Assembly (NCBI RefSeq): GCF_040616545.1
Contig: NZ_CP156688.1
Location: 1,860,001 to 1,924,000 of the forward strand
Source of the DNA: Akkermansia muciniphila
Lineage (GTDB): Bacteria; Verrucomicrobiota; Verrucomicrobiia; Verrucomicrobiales; Akkermansiaceae
Direction of reading: 5' to 3'
DNA length: 64,000 nucleotides
The notes beneath the pieces were generated by a model. That model did no database searches. It was not told the DNA's origin and was given only the letters and a program-made list of their open reading frames with translations. A program made the position numbers and the translations under genes. Shown here piece by piece: positions 35,282 to 43,333 of the stretch. Numbering within the stretch: position 1 is the first letter of the stretch; each line of letters opens with the position of its first letter.

Positions 35282-36349
35282 ATGCCCCTCGTTTCCATTA
35301 TCATTCCCTGCTACAACGTGGCCGGATTCATGAAAAAATGCCTGGATACCGTCTGCGCCCAGACGCTCCGGGACATAGAAATCATCTGCATCAACGACGG
35401 TTCCCGGGACGGAACGCTGGATATTCTGCGGGAATATGAAGCGGCGGATGACAGGTTCATCGTCATTGACCAGCCCAATGCTGGCGTAGCGGCCGCGCGG
35501 AATGCCGGGCTGGACGCGGCTTCCGGAACGTACATCGGTTTTGTGGACCCGGATGACTACATTTCACCTGTCATGTTCCAGCGGCTTTATCTGGCGGCGG
35601 AGCAGTACGGAGCAGACCTGGCCTGCATGGGGGCCACGGTTGCCGGAGACATGCCCCTTTCCGTGCGGTGGAGCATGCTCAACGGTCTGCAATGCCCGGA
35701 ATGGCACTGCAGCCACTATGACTTTGCCGCCATGGGGCCGTTCAGCGAACTGTGCTGGGACAAGCTTTACCGGGCGGAATTCCTGAAAAAAACGGGTCTG
35801 CGCTTCAGGGCGGGGATGCGTCAGGGAAGTGACGCCCTCTTCAACAACCTGCTCCAGCCTTATGTGCGGAACATCGTGAAAATACCGGACTGTCTGTATA
35901 TCTACCGGCCCACGCGTCCGGATTCCCTGGTGAACGTGCACAAGGCCCCGGATAAAAAGGGCTCCGGATTCTATCCGGCGCTGGAACGCATTGACCTGAT
36001 TGCCGCCTCCTACCGGGAACTGGGCTGTCTGGAAAAAGCCAGGATTACGGTGTTAAACTGGCTGAACGGCAGTATTCAGCTATTCTCCTCCAATCTGCTG
36101 AACCAGACGGCGGCGGAAAAAAAGAAGGCCCTGGACGCCGTGCGCGCGCTGCTGGACAAATATGAATGGCGGGACTTCGTCAAATCCCCGGGGTCTCCCT
36201 TCCGCCTGCTGAGACACATTGCCAAGGGGAACGACCTCCGCGTGCGGTGCGCCCTCTTCGGCATTTACCGGGTTCTGCATTCCCGCATGGGGAACAGGCT
36301 GGTGGACCTATGCACGCGCATCATCAACCTGCGCGGAAGCGCCCGGTAG
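35282..36349 (+). CDS. Family 2 glycosyltransferase, last gene of the locus
   Basis: 355 residues. GT-A motifs: VSIIIPCYNVAGFMKKCLDTVCAQTL, CINDGSRDGTLDILREY, GVAAARNAGLDAASGTYIGFVDPDDYI. The metal site reads DPDD, a common variant. It ends 18 bases before the convergent aspartyl protease gene and closes the run of polysaccharide genes that begins at 11746. Confidence 0.88.
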   Translation: MPLVSIIIPCYNVAGFMKKCLDTVCAQTLRDIEIICINDGSRDGTLDILREYEAADDRFIVIDQPNAGVAAARNAGLDAASGTYIGFVDPDDYISPVMFQRLYLAAEQYGADLACMGATVAGDMPLSVRWSMLNGLQCPEWHCSHYDFAAMGPFSELCWDKLYRAEFLKKTGLRFRAGMRQGSDALFNNLLQPYVRNIVKIPDCLYIYRPTRPDSLVNVHKAPDKKGSGFYPALERIDLIAASYRELGCLEKARITVLNWLNGSIQLFSSNLLNQTAAEKKKALDAVRALLDKYEWRDFVKSPGSPFRLLRHIAKGNDLRVRCALFGIYRVLHSRMGNRLVDLCTRIINLRGSAR

Positions 36350-36367
36350 GGGTGGTGAAGGAATGCC

Positions 36368-37321
36368 TTACTTCCCCGAAGAACAGGCTGCGTCCGGCTG
36401 GGGGCGGAGCAGGCAATCATAAAACGGGGTGTAAAGCAGATTGTTGGGAACCAGGTAAATATACCCTTCCCGGGAATCATAGACCATGTTGAAGCGTTTC
36501 AGCAGGTTGTTGCCCATGACGCCATCCATTTCCGCGCTGCTCTGGGTTCCTGCCGTAACAGTGGAAAAAGCTCCGGGGATCAGGGGGAGCTTGCAGCCGC
36601 CCAGTTGGATGCTGTCGAACATGACGTTTTCCAGAACTCCGGTATGGGAATCCGAGCTGGAAATGCGGGAAATGCAAAATGGCTTTTGGCTGCCCAGCAA
36701 ATGATGTTTTTTGACGAAGGGAGTGTTGAGGTCCAGAACGCGGTCGGACCCGGTATCCACGGACAGTCGGAGCTGGTGGGTTTTTCCGTTGACCGTCACC
36801 TGGCCGGGAACGACTGGAATACCCATCACGTATTCAATCTTGAGACGGATGGCGTTGGGCGGCGGCGTATAGGAACCGTGCGGATACAGGTAAATCTTCC
36901 GGTCCGTGTAATTTACCTCCGTCACCTGCTGATTGATGAACCAAAGGCCCAGCACGCCGTCCCACTGGTCCGGCGAGTAGGGAATGGCAATAAAGGGAAC
37001 GTGCTCCATGACTTGTCCCCCGATGGTGAATTTGTTCTCCGTGCTTCCGCGTACTTCATCGGACCCCGTGGCGCCATGGTTGACGACGGTCTCGTTGAAT
37101 TCCATGGGAACGCCTTTCAGGGAATTGGTGCTGATGACCATGGAGGTGGCCCCGGTATCGAAAAGAAAGCGCAGGGGACGGCTGCCGTTGACGCTTCCTT
37201 TCACGTAAATACGGCTGGCTGGTCCCAATTCAAAGGGAATGCTGCCGCTGGGAACGTTGGCCCCCTGTACAGGGAAAAGGGAAACCAGTAAAAGGGTGAA
37301 AAACGGCAGGATTTTTTTCAT
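36368..37321 (-). CDS. Secreted two-lobed retropepsin-like aspartyl protease
   Basis: 317 residues from ATG 37321, which opens a signal peptide (KKILPFFTLLLVSLFPVQG). Two aspartyl-protease-type motifs are present: FLFDTGATSMVIS (Asp 55) and LSVDTGSDRVLDL (Asp 189). Each is followed by a GVLGLWFI- or GVMGNNLL-like hydrophobic-Gly segment, as in the aspartyl_protease_2/gag-type families. Two lobes in one chain, each supplying one Asp, would make a pepsin-like single-chain enzyme outside the cytoplasm. Substrate is unknown. The 201-base gap upstream carries a good promoter. Confidence 0.78.
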   Translation of the reverse strand: MKKILPFFTLLLVSLFPVQGANVPSGSIPFELGPASRIYVKGSVNGSRPLRFLFDTGATSMVISTNSLKGVPMEFNETVVNHGATGSDEVRGSTENKFTIGGQVMEHVPFIAIPYSPDQWDGVLGLWFINQQVTEVNYTDRKIYLYPHGSYTPPPNAIRLKIEYVMGIPVVPGQVTVNGKTHQLRLSVDTGSDRVLDLNTPFVKKHHLLGSQKPFCISRISSSDSHTGVLENVMFDSIQLGGCKLPLIPGAFSTVTAGTQSSAEMDGVMGNNLLKRFNMVYDSREGYIYLVPNNLLYTPFYDCLLRPQPDAACSSGK

Positions 37322-37411
37322 GTGCGTTATTTCCTGTATCATGAGGCCAAATTTCCATCAGGACATTTCATCAGAGTGTCTTAATATGCCGTCTGATTAG
37401 CGGGCCGCCCG

Positions 37412-37440
37412 TTTATAGCAAAGGCTGAAGAAGCTAACAA
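37412..37440 (-). promoter_or_regulatory. Promoter of the aspartyl protease gene
   Basis: On the minus strand TTGTTA (37435-37440) and TATAAA (37412-37417) are 17 bp apart, with TGC directly before the -10. The start codon is about 90 bases downstream. Confidence 0.55.
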
Positions 37441-37540
37441 TGTAAAAGAAGTTTTCAGCTAAAGGATGAGACCTTTTGTTTTGGGAACAATTATTTTACT
37501 TCATGAAGAATATGTGTGACTTTTATGGATGAGAAAGAAA

Positions 37541-37572
37541 AACCGCTGCAAGTATTGCATCTTGCAGCGGTT
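37541..37572 (-). terminator. Rho-independent terminator of the collagen/collar gene
   Basis: A perfect 12-bp stem (37541-37552 with 37561-37572) has an 8-base loop. On the minus strand it is followed by a T-rich run (TTTTTCTTTCTC). Confidence 0.85.
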
Positions 37573-37606
37573 GAAACAGTCTGAAGGGTTGTCTCCGGAA
37601 TCGGTC

Positions 37607-38353
37607 TTAATATTTGATCACAGGCATGAAAGCTATATTGACGGGACGGTTTTCTTCAGCGGTCGGAACAACCTCAGATGCGTCAAAAATGATATTGGTT
37701 ATTCTGTGACTTTTATAGGAAGCCATTCCACACCAGTCCTCCGCAATCGCTGTTGTTTGTTTGAATGCTCCCGTGCCGGGCGTAGTGCCTCCTGATGTCA
37801 CTGGCGTTGTAGGTATCTGCCCCGAAATGTTGCGGATGGTGTCTCCCTGAGTGCTCCCTATTGTTCTGTTCGGGGACGTTCCCCGGATAAACAACCCGTT
37901 GTCTCTAGTTAAATCGGGAAGGGTGAAGGTCGTCACGCCGTCGCCGCCGTAAGTAGTGCCGATTGCCGCAAATAATTGCTGGTATTGGCTGATTTGGAGG
38001 GTTGCTCCGTTGCATTCCAGCCAGCCGTTCGGGGCTGTGCTGCCGCAGAACCACATGAAGCAGCCCGGAGGCACACTGGAACCTTGCGGTCCTTCGGGAC
38101 CAGCGTCACCTTTGTCTCCCTTGTCCCCTTTGGGGCCTTGTGGACCGGCTGGGCCCTGGATGCCGGGATCCCCTTTGGGGCCCTGAGGGCCTTGCGGGCC
38201 CGGATCTCCCTTGTCTCCTTTAGAGCCTTGACCGCCGGAATTCCATTTTTCCTTTTCCTGCGCGGTGACGTGCATGTTTGCGTTTCCCGCATGGGCAGAA
38301 AATTCATTCTGCGTGGCCATGAGGATTCCATTAATTGTGATCATTTCATTCAT
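37607..38353 (-). CDS. Collagen-like protein with phage tail-collar domain
   Basis: 248 residues. Residues about 40-90 are Gly-X-Y repeats rich in [14 protein letters not shown]. From about residue 95 follows a tail-collar domain: [45 protein letters not shown], then [17 protein letters not shown]. The C-terminal part ([13 protein letters not shown] to [12 protein letters not shown]) is typical of tail-fibre tips. No signal peptide is visible. It could be a prophage remnant or a domesticated fibre or surface protein. It stands alone, with its own terminator, beside a tRNA gene. Confidence 0.8.
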   Translation of the reverse strand: MNEMITINGILMATQNEFSAHAGNANMHVTAQEKEKWNSGGQGSKGDKGDPGPQGPQGPKGDPGIQGPAGPQGPKGDKGDKGDAGPEGPQGSSVPPGCFMWFCGSTAPNGWLECNGATLQISQYQQLFAAIGTTYGGDGVTTFTLPDLTRDNGLFIRGTSPNRTIGSTQGDTIRNISGQIPTTPVTSGGTTPGTGAFKQTTAIAEDWCGMASYKSHRITNIIFDASEVVPTAEENRPVNIAFMPVIKY

Positions 38354-38675
38354 GATTGTTATTTGCTGGTTCGGGATAATCCCGGCTGGTGACGTGCTGT
38401 TTTTACTCAGGAACGTATCTGCTGATGACTTGGAACCTGTTCCAGGACGGGCACCTTGCGGAAGGAGTTTGCATGTATTTCAAAGAGAGGTCATCCCGCG
38501 CGCAACGTCAGGCGGGAGAGGAGCAGGGACAGGATATAGTGATTCCGTGTGCTTTTCCCTTTTCCCGAATTCTTCTGCATCTACGCAGGCGCGTGAATAT
38601 AAAGAGCCGGATCACCGTGATGCGGAAAAAGCCATGAACGGGCGGCCAATTATATTCAATATGCCGGAAAACAAA
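38354..38675. other. Spacer between collar gene and tRNA-Pro
   Basis: No convincing gene. The only structure noted is a 13-bp perfect dyad CGGGATAATCCCG at 38372-38384, just upstream of the collar gene on its strand, which could be an operator. Short open frames lack ribosome sites and family features. Confidence 0.4.
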
Positions 38676-38707
38676 AACCGCCGTAAGCTTTTCAACTTAC
38701 AGCGGTT
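38676..38707 (-). terminator. Terminator of tRNA-Pro
   Basis: Arms 38676-38687 and 38696-38707 pair except for one C/A mismatch. On the minus strand TTTTTGTTTT follows directly, downstream of the tRNA 3' end. Confidence 0.75.
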
Positions 38708-38712
38708 AAAAG

Positions 38713-38789
38713 TGGTCGGGTTGACAGGATTCGAACCTGCGACCCCCTGCACCCCATGCAGGTGCGCTACCAGACTGCGCTACAACCCG
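38713..38789 (-). tRNA. tRNA-Pro (anticodon GGG)
   Basis: On the minus strand the 7-bp acceptor stem CGGGTTG/CAACCCG, D-arm GTAGCGCAGTCTGGTAGCGC, anticodon arm CCTGC-ATGGGGT-GCAGG and T-arm with GGTTCGAATCC form a complete cloverleaf of 77 bases. The 3' ACCA is encoded. Loop position 34-36 reads GGG. Confidence 0.96.
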
Positions 38790-38833
38790 ATAAAATCGGA
38801 CCGACCGGGGCCGTGTCTTGCGACGGCGAGGTG

Positions 38834-38860
38834 TATATAGGAAAACTTTAGTGTTGGCAA
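38834..38860 (-). promoter_or_regulatory. Promoter-like sequence for tRNA-Pro
   Basis: On the minus strand TTGCCA (38855-38860) and TATATA (38834-38839) are 15 bp apart, about 45 bases before the tRNA 5' end. Confidence 0.4.
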
Positions 38861-38891
38861 GAGTCTTTTTTCATAGCATACCTTTTTTGTC

Positions 38892-39935
38892 ATGAAGCAA
38901 GTTCAAGTAGCAGTCGTCGGAGCCAGTGGCTACACCGGGCAGGAGTTGTTGCGCATCCTGTTGAATCACCGCGGGGTGAAGCTGGTGTGCGCTACCTCCC
39001 GCCAGTATGCCGGGCAGCCGCTGTGGGAGGTGTTTCCCCGTTTCCGGCAGGTTCCGGGTTCCGACTTGAAGTTTACGGATTCCGATGTGGAGGCCATTGC
39101 CGCCACGGGGGCGGAGGTGGCCTTTCTGGCGCTGCCTCACGGCGTGGCCGCTTCCTATGCCCGCGGCCTGGTGGACCGGGGCGTGCGCGTGATTGACCTG
39201 AGCGCGGATTTCCGCCTGGATTCCCCGGACGTGTATGAGGAGTATTACGGGAACGCCCATCCGGATACGGCCCTGATGCAGGAGGCCGTGTACGGCCTGC
39301 CGGAGTGGCGCCGGGCGGAGATAGCCGGAGCGCGCATCGTCGCTTCTCCCGGCTGTTATCCCACCAGCATTCTTCTTCCCCTGATTCCCCTGTTCAAGGC
39401 TGGTCTGCTGGAGCCGGAGGACGTGGTTGTCTGTTCCGGCAGCGGCGTGAGCGGCGCCGGACGCAAGGCTTCCATTCCCCTCCTGTTTTGTGAGTGCAAT
39501 GAAAGCTTCCATGCCTACGGCGTGCCGAAGCATCGCCATTTGAGCGAGATTGAGCAGGAGCTTTCCCATGCCGCCGGGGAAACGGTGGTGATGTCCTTCA
39601 CTCCGCACCTGATTCCGGTGAATACGGGCATCTGCTCCACCATCACGGCCAAGGTGAAGAAAGGGGCGGATGCCGAGTTCGTGGGCCGGCTTTTGGAGGA
39701 AGCTTATGCAGATGCTCCGTTCGTGCGCCTGCTGGGGCGCAACCAGCCTGCGGATACCAAGAATGTGACCCGCACGAATTGCGTGGACATCGGCTGGGCG
39801 TATGATCCCCGCACGAACCGCGTGATTCTGATGAGCGCGGAGGATAACGTGGTGAAGGGCGCCGGCGGCCAGGCCGTCCAGTCCTTCAATATCATGTGCG
39901 GGTTTGATGAAACGGAAGGCTTGTGGGTCCTGTAG
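38892..39935 (+). CDS. argC: N-acetyl-gamma-glutamyl-phosphate reductase
   Basis: 347 residues, full length for the long ArgC type. NADP-binding VAVVGASGYTGQELLRILLNH at the N-terminus; the catalytic Cys in VASPGCYPTSILLPLIPL; GSGVSGAGRKASIPLLFCECNESFHAYGVPKHRHLSEIEQEL; and the C-terminal NVVKGAGGQAVQSFNIM. It reduces N-acetylglutamyl phosphate to the semialdehyde in arginine synthesis. argJ follows after 32 bases, so the two probably share a transcript. Confidence 0.96.
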   Translation: MKQVQVAVVGASGYTGQELLRILLNHRGVKLVCATSRQYAGQPLWEVFPRFRQVPGSDLKFTDSDVEAIAATGAEVAFLALPHGVAASYARGLVDRGVRVIDLSADFRLDSPDVYEEYYGNAHPDTALMQEAVYGLPEWRRAEIAGARIVASPGCYPTSILLPLIPLFKAGLLEPEDVVVCSGSGVSGAGRKASIPLLFCECNESFHAYGVPKHRHLSEIEQELSHAAGETVVMSFTPHLIPVNTGICSTITAKVKKGADAEFVGRLLEEAYADAPFVRLLGRNQPADTKNVTRTNCVDIGWAYDPRTNRVILMSAEDNVVKGAGGQAVQSFNIMCGFDETEGLWVL

Positions 39936-39967
39936 TTTTTTGATACGCTGAAAGGTACTTCAAGACG

Positions 39968-41221
39968 ATGAATGATTCATCCTATATTCCGGTTGACGGG
40001 GGCGTTTGCGCGCCCCAGGGTTTTTTGGGAAGCGCCGTAAGCTGCGGCATCAAGAAGCCTACGGCCACGCGTCTGGACCTGGCCCTGATTTATTCCACGG
40101 AACCCTGCGTTTCCGCAGGCACGTTCACGACCAACCGCGTGCAGGCCGCTTGCGTAAAGGTGAGCCGGGAGCACCTCCGGAAGGGGGATATCCGCGCCAT
40201 TGTGGCGAACAGCGGGAATGCGAACGCCTGTACCGGAGCCCAGGGGGTGGAAGACGCGAAGGGGGAATGCCGGAGTATCGCGGAACTTCTGGGGCTTAAG
40301 CCTGCGGAAGTGGCCGTGTGCTCCACCGGGGTGATCGGCTTGCCGATGCCCATGATGCGCATTTACCCTAAGTTCCCGGAATTGACGGAGGGCCTTTCAC
40401 GCGACAAGGGCCATGAAGTAGCCCAGGCCGTGATGACCAGCGATACGAAGGAAAAGATCATCGCCATTGAGTTCATGGTTCAGGGCATGCCCGTGCGCAT
40501 CGGCGCGTGTTGCAAGGGCGCGGGCATGATCAATCCCTGCATGGCTACCATGCTGTGCTTCATTACGACGGATGCGGGCATTTCCCGCGACGTGCTGGAG
40601 CTGTGCGTGCAGTCCGGCGTGAAGGGTTCCTTTAACTGCATCACCATTGACGGCGACATGAGCACGAATGACACGGTGCTGGTGATGGCTAACGGCGCGT
40701 CCGGCGTGAAGCTGGAATCCCCGGAAGACATTTACGCGTTCCAGCAGGCTCTGGCCCATGTGATGTTGGAGCTGGCCAAGCACATTGTGCAGGACGGCGA
40801 GCGCGTGACTAAGTTTGTGACCGTGCGCGTGACCGGAGGCCGCACGGAGGAGGAAGCGAAGAAGGCGGCGGAAGCCGTCGCCAAATCCTCTCTGGTGAAG
40901 AGTTCCTGGAACGGTAACGACCCGAACTGGGGCCGTATCATCCATGCCGTGGGTTACTGCGGCGCGAAGGTGGATGAAGAGAAGATCGACATCGACATAG
41001 CCGGACTTCCCGCGTGCCGCGGCGGCATGCAGGCGGATACGCCGTCCGACGACCTGCGCCAGGCTGTGCAGGTGCCCGCCTTCCTGGTGGAGATTAATTT
41101 GAACCGCGGTGAGTTTTCCCACACGGTGTATACCACGGACTTGTCTCCGGAGTATGTTGATTTCAACCGCTCCGAGTACGCGTATTGGAACCAGGCGAAG
41201 GCTGACGGCCTGACGCGGTAA
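39968..41221 (+). CDS. argJ: Glutamate N-acetyltransferase / amino-acid N-acetyltransferase
   Basis: 417 residues, usual ArgJ length. It carries the self-cleavage region KGAGMINPCMATMLCFITTDA, where the Thr after MA is the new N-terminal nucleophile of the beta chain. Also present are NSGNANACTGAQG, CSTGVIGLPMPM and SSWNGNDPNWGRIIHAVGY. It moves the acetyl group from N-acetylornithine to glutamate, giving the cyclic arginine pathway. It lies between argC and a Cys-cluster gene that starts 13 bases later. Confidence 0.96.
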   Translation: MNDSSYIPVDGGVCAPQGFLGSAVSCGIKKPTATRLDLALIYSTEPCVSAGTFTTNRVQAACVKVSREHLRKGDIRAIVANSGNANACTGAQGVEDAKGECRSIAELLGLKPAEVAVCSTGVIGLPMPMMRIYPKFPELTEGLSRDKGHEVAQAVMTSDTKEKIIAIEFMVQGMPVRIGACCKGAGMINPCMATMLCFITTDAGISRDVLELCVQSGVKGSFNCITIDGDMSTNDTVLVMANGASGVKLESPEDIYAFQQALAHVMLELAKHIVQDGERVTKFVTVRVTGGRTEEEAKKAAEAVAKSSLVKSSWNGNDPNWGRIIHAVGYCGAKVDEEKIDIDIAGLPACRGGMQADTPSDDLRQAVQVPAFLVEINLNRGEFSHTVYTTDLSPEYVDFNRSEYAYWNQAKADGLTR

Positions 41222-41234
41222 GGAATCATTAATC

Positions 41235-41738
41235 ATGGCGTCCAGCAAGTGCCGTCATGGAAAGGCGGAGGGGTGCGCCCCCTCCGCTGAATTGTTAACG
41301 GAGGTGCGCCGTTTGCTGGGGGAAGGGTCTGCCCGTGCCTCCGGGGCGCTGCGTTCCTGTACGGGAACGGCGGATTGCTGCCGGTTCCGCCTGACCGGGG
41401 AGACTCCCCACGTGACGCTGGGGGAGGCGTGGGTGGCCTGGAAGGCATGGCGTGCCGCCGGACGTACGCGCGTGGAATTGTCCCCGGACGGTAGCTGCCC
41501 GTTTCTGAACGGGCAGGGAAGGTGCATGATTTATGAGGGCAGGCCCCTGGCTTGCCGCACCCATTTTTGCGTGGCTGCCGGGGGAGCATTGCCCCGGCGG
41601 GAGGTGATTGACCTGATTCACGCGCTGGAAGATATTGATGCGGCGCTGGGCGGCGACGGTGCGGCCCGGCTGCCGGAGGCGGTGGAACGGCTTTCCAGGA
41701 AAGGCCCCGCGGGAGGTGGCCGGAAGGGAAGGCGTTGA
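41235..41738 (+). CDS. YkgJ-type cysteine-cluster protein
   Basis: 167 residues. The metal-binding pattern of the YkgJ family is present: CTGTADCCRFRLT, then CPFLNGQGRCMIYEGRPLACRTHFC. The clustered Cys residues probably bind iron or zinc. The biochemical role of the family is not established. It is close behind argJ and probably co-transcribed. Confidence 0.8.
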   Translation: MASSKCRHGKAEGCAPSAELLTEVRRLLGEGSARASGALRSCTGTADCCRFRLTGETPHVTLGEAWVAWKAWRAAGRTRVELSPDGSCPFLNGQGRCMIYEGRPLACRTHFCVAAGGALPRREVIDLIHALEDIDAALGGDGAARLPEAVERLSRKGPAGGGRKGRR

Positions 41739-42057
41739 GGCGATGAAGAACAGTGTTTAATGAAGGCCGGGAAACCGGGTGCGCCCGGTTGGACGGAAAG
41801 CGAAGCTTGAAGCCCGCAGGGTGAGTGAATCTGAAAGAGGCAGGGACCAAGCCTTCATGCCCAGCTGGCTGTGTCCCGTTCAAGCTGTGGGGATATGTCC
41901 TTTTCCCGTGTCCCCTGATGGCCGCGGTTCCGGAAACCGGGGGGATTCATTTGTTGCTGGGGCTTTTTCATCCTTCAGGCTTGGGCCGCCACAACGCGGT
42001 TTCCAGGCCCTGGTGAGAAACGTTTATTCCGGGACAGAAGCTATTCCCTTGCAGCTT
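41739..42057. other. Gene-free spacer with hairpin
   Basis: Between the convergent Cys-cluster and Sel1-repeat genes. A hairpin with a 7-bp perfect stem lies at 41773-41790 (AACCGGG/CCCGGTT) and may end the argC-argJ transcript. No credible coding region is seen in the rest. Confidence 0.45.
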
Positions 42058-43200
42058 TCAGGCCTGGGCGTCCGGGCTCTTTTCTTTTTCCTGCTTGGAG
42101 GCAAGGTGGCGCAGGGCGCTGGCGGCTTTTTTATTGCCGTGTTTGACGGCTTTCTGGTACCAGGCGGCCGCCTGTTCGTCATTCTGCTCAATGCCGTAGC
42201 CGTGGGCGTAGCAGTTGCCCACATTGAACATGGCGGTGGCGTTGCCCTGTTCCGCCGCCTTAAGATACCATTTCAAGGCTTCTTCCCGGTTGACGGGCGT
42301 TCCCTTGCCGTTGAGGTGGCACCATCCCAGATTAAGCTGGGCCGTTGTGTGGCCTTGTTCGGCGGCTTTGGTGTACCAGTAGACGGCCTTGGCCATGTCC
42401 ACTTCCATGCCCCGGCCGTTGCCGTAACACCAGCCCAGCGTGTATTGGGCCGTGATCTGGCCCTGAAGGGCTGATTTGTGGTACCACACCAGCGCCTTGT
42501 CCAGATTGGGCTGCACGCCGAATCCGTTTTCATAACACCACCCCAGGTTATACTGGGCCGTGGCGTGGTTCTGTGTGGCCGCCTCCTCATACCAGTAGGC
42601 CGCTTTTTGCGGATTTTTTGGGGTGCCGCTGCCGTTGCCATAGCACCAGGCCAGGTTGTACTGGGCGCGGGGGTCTCCCTGTTCCGCGGCCTGCTGGTAC
42701 CAGTACACGGCCTGTTCCCAGTTTTTCTGGCTGTTGCTGTTGGCGTAAATCCAGCCGAGGTTGAGCTGGGCCACCGCATGGCCCTGTTCCGCCGCTTTTT
42801 TGTACCAGCTGATGGCCTGGTGTTCATCTTTTTCCACGCCCAGCCCGTTGATGTAGCAGAACCCGAGGTCGAATTGCGCGGTGGGGTGCCCCTGTTCCGC
42901 GGCTTTCTGATACCAGTAAAAGGCCTTGTCATTATCCTGCGGAGCGCCTATGCCGTTGGAATAGGCCCAGCCGAGGTTGAGCTGGGCCGTAACGTGGCCG
43001 AGCTCCGCGGCCTGCTGGTAGCAGTAGAAGGCTTCCTGCTGGTTTTCCACAACCCCGCGCCCCTGTTCATAACTGATCGCCAGCTGGAACAGGGCCTGCG
43101 GGTCACCTTTCAGGGCTGTTTGCTGGAGTGTTTCTATATCGACGGAGTAAGTCGAGACGGTGTTTTCCAGCTCGCCGCGGTTGTTGGAAGCGTCATTCAT
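42058..43200 (-). CDS. Sel1-like repeat protein
   Basis: 380 residues from ATG 43200. It consists almost entirely of nine 35- to 36-residue Sel1 repeats plus a short last one, of the form AQxNLGWCYxNGxGxxxDxxKAxYWYxKAAEQG. There is no signal peptide, so it is probably cytoplasmic. Sel1 solenoids are scaffolds for protein-protein binding, and in some bacteria take part in envelope or exopolysaccharide signalling. The repeats are very uniform, which points to recent internal duplication. Confidence 0.88.
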   Translation of the reverse strand: MNDASNNRGELENTVSTYSVDIETLQQTALKGDPQALFQLAISYEQGRGVVENQQEAFYCYQQAAELGHVTAQLNLGWAYSNGIGAPQDNDKAFYWYQKAAEQGHPTAQFDLGFCYINGLGVEKDEHQAISWYKKAAEQGHAVAQLNLGWIYANSNSQKNWEQAVYWYQQAAEQGDPRAQYNLAWCYGNGSGTPKNPQKAAYWYEEAATQNHATAQYNLGWCYENGFGVQPNLDKALVWYHKSALQGQITAQYTLGWCYGNGRGMEVDMAKAVYWYTKAAEQGHTTAQLNLGWCHLNGKGTPVNREEALKWYLKAAEQGNATAMFNVGNCYAHGYGIEQNDEQAAAWYQKAVKHGNKKAASALRHLASKQEKEKSPDAQA

Positions 43201-43219
43201 TTCACAGGTACCGCACTGG

Positions 43220-43246
43220 GAGAGCATGGGAACAATTCATGCTCTC
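43220..43246. terminator. Hairpin between the IdeS-like and Sel1-repeat genes
   Basis: A perfect 9-bp stem (43220-43228 with 43238-43246) has a 9-base loop. It follows the IdeS-like gene on the minus strand. There is no T-tract, so termination is only possible. Confidence 0.45.
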
Positions 43247-43333
43247 CTGAACCGTGCGTTTGACAATTCTGCACATTTTCCCAGCAATAATCAAGGCTCG
43301 TTTTGAATGGGCGGGAGTTTAAGCCTGCCCTGT

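Noticed and set aside
38372-38384. CGGGATAATCCCG dyad as a third inversion site
   Set aside because: The arms are CGGGAT/ATCCCG with a 1-base centre, not CGGA-N7-TCCG, and no partner copy was found nearby.
42058-43200. The regular repeat pattern could be mistaken for a CRISPR or other DNA repeat array
   Set aside because: The period of 105-108 bases matches 35-36 codons of Sel1 protein repeats, and the units vary at third positions. No CRISPR array was seen anywhere in the window.
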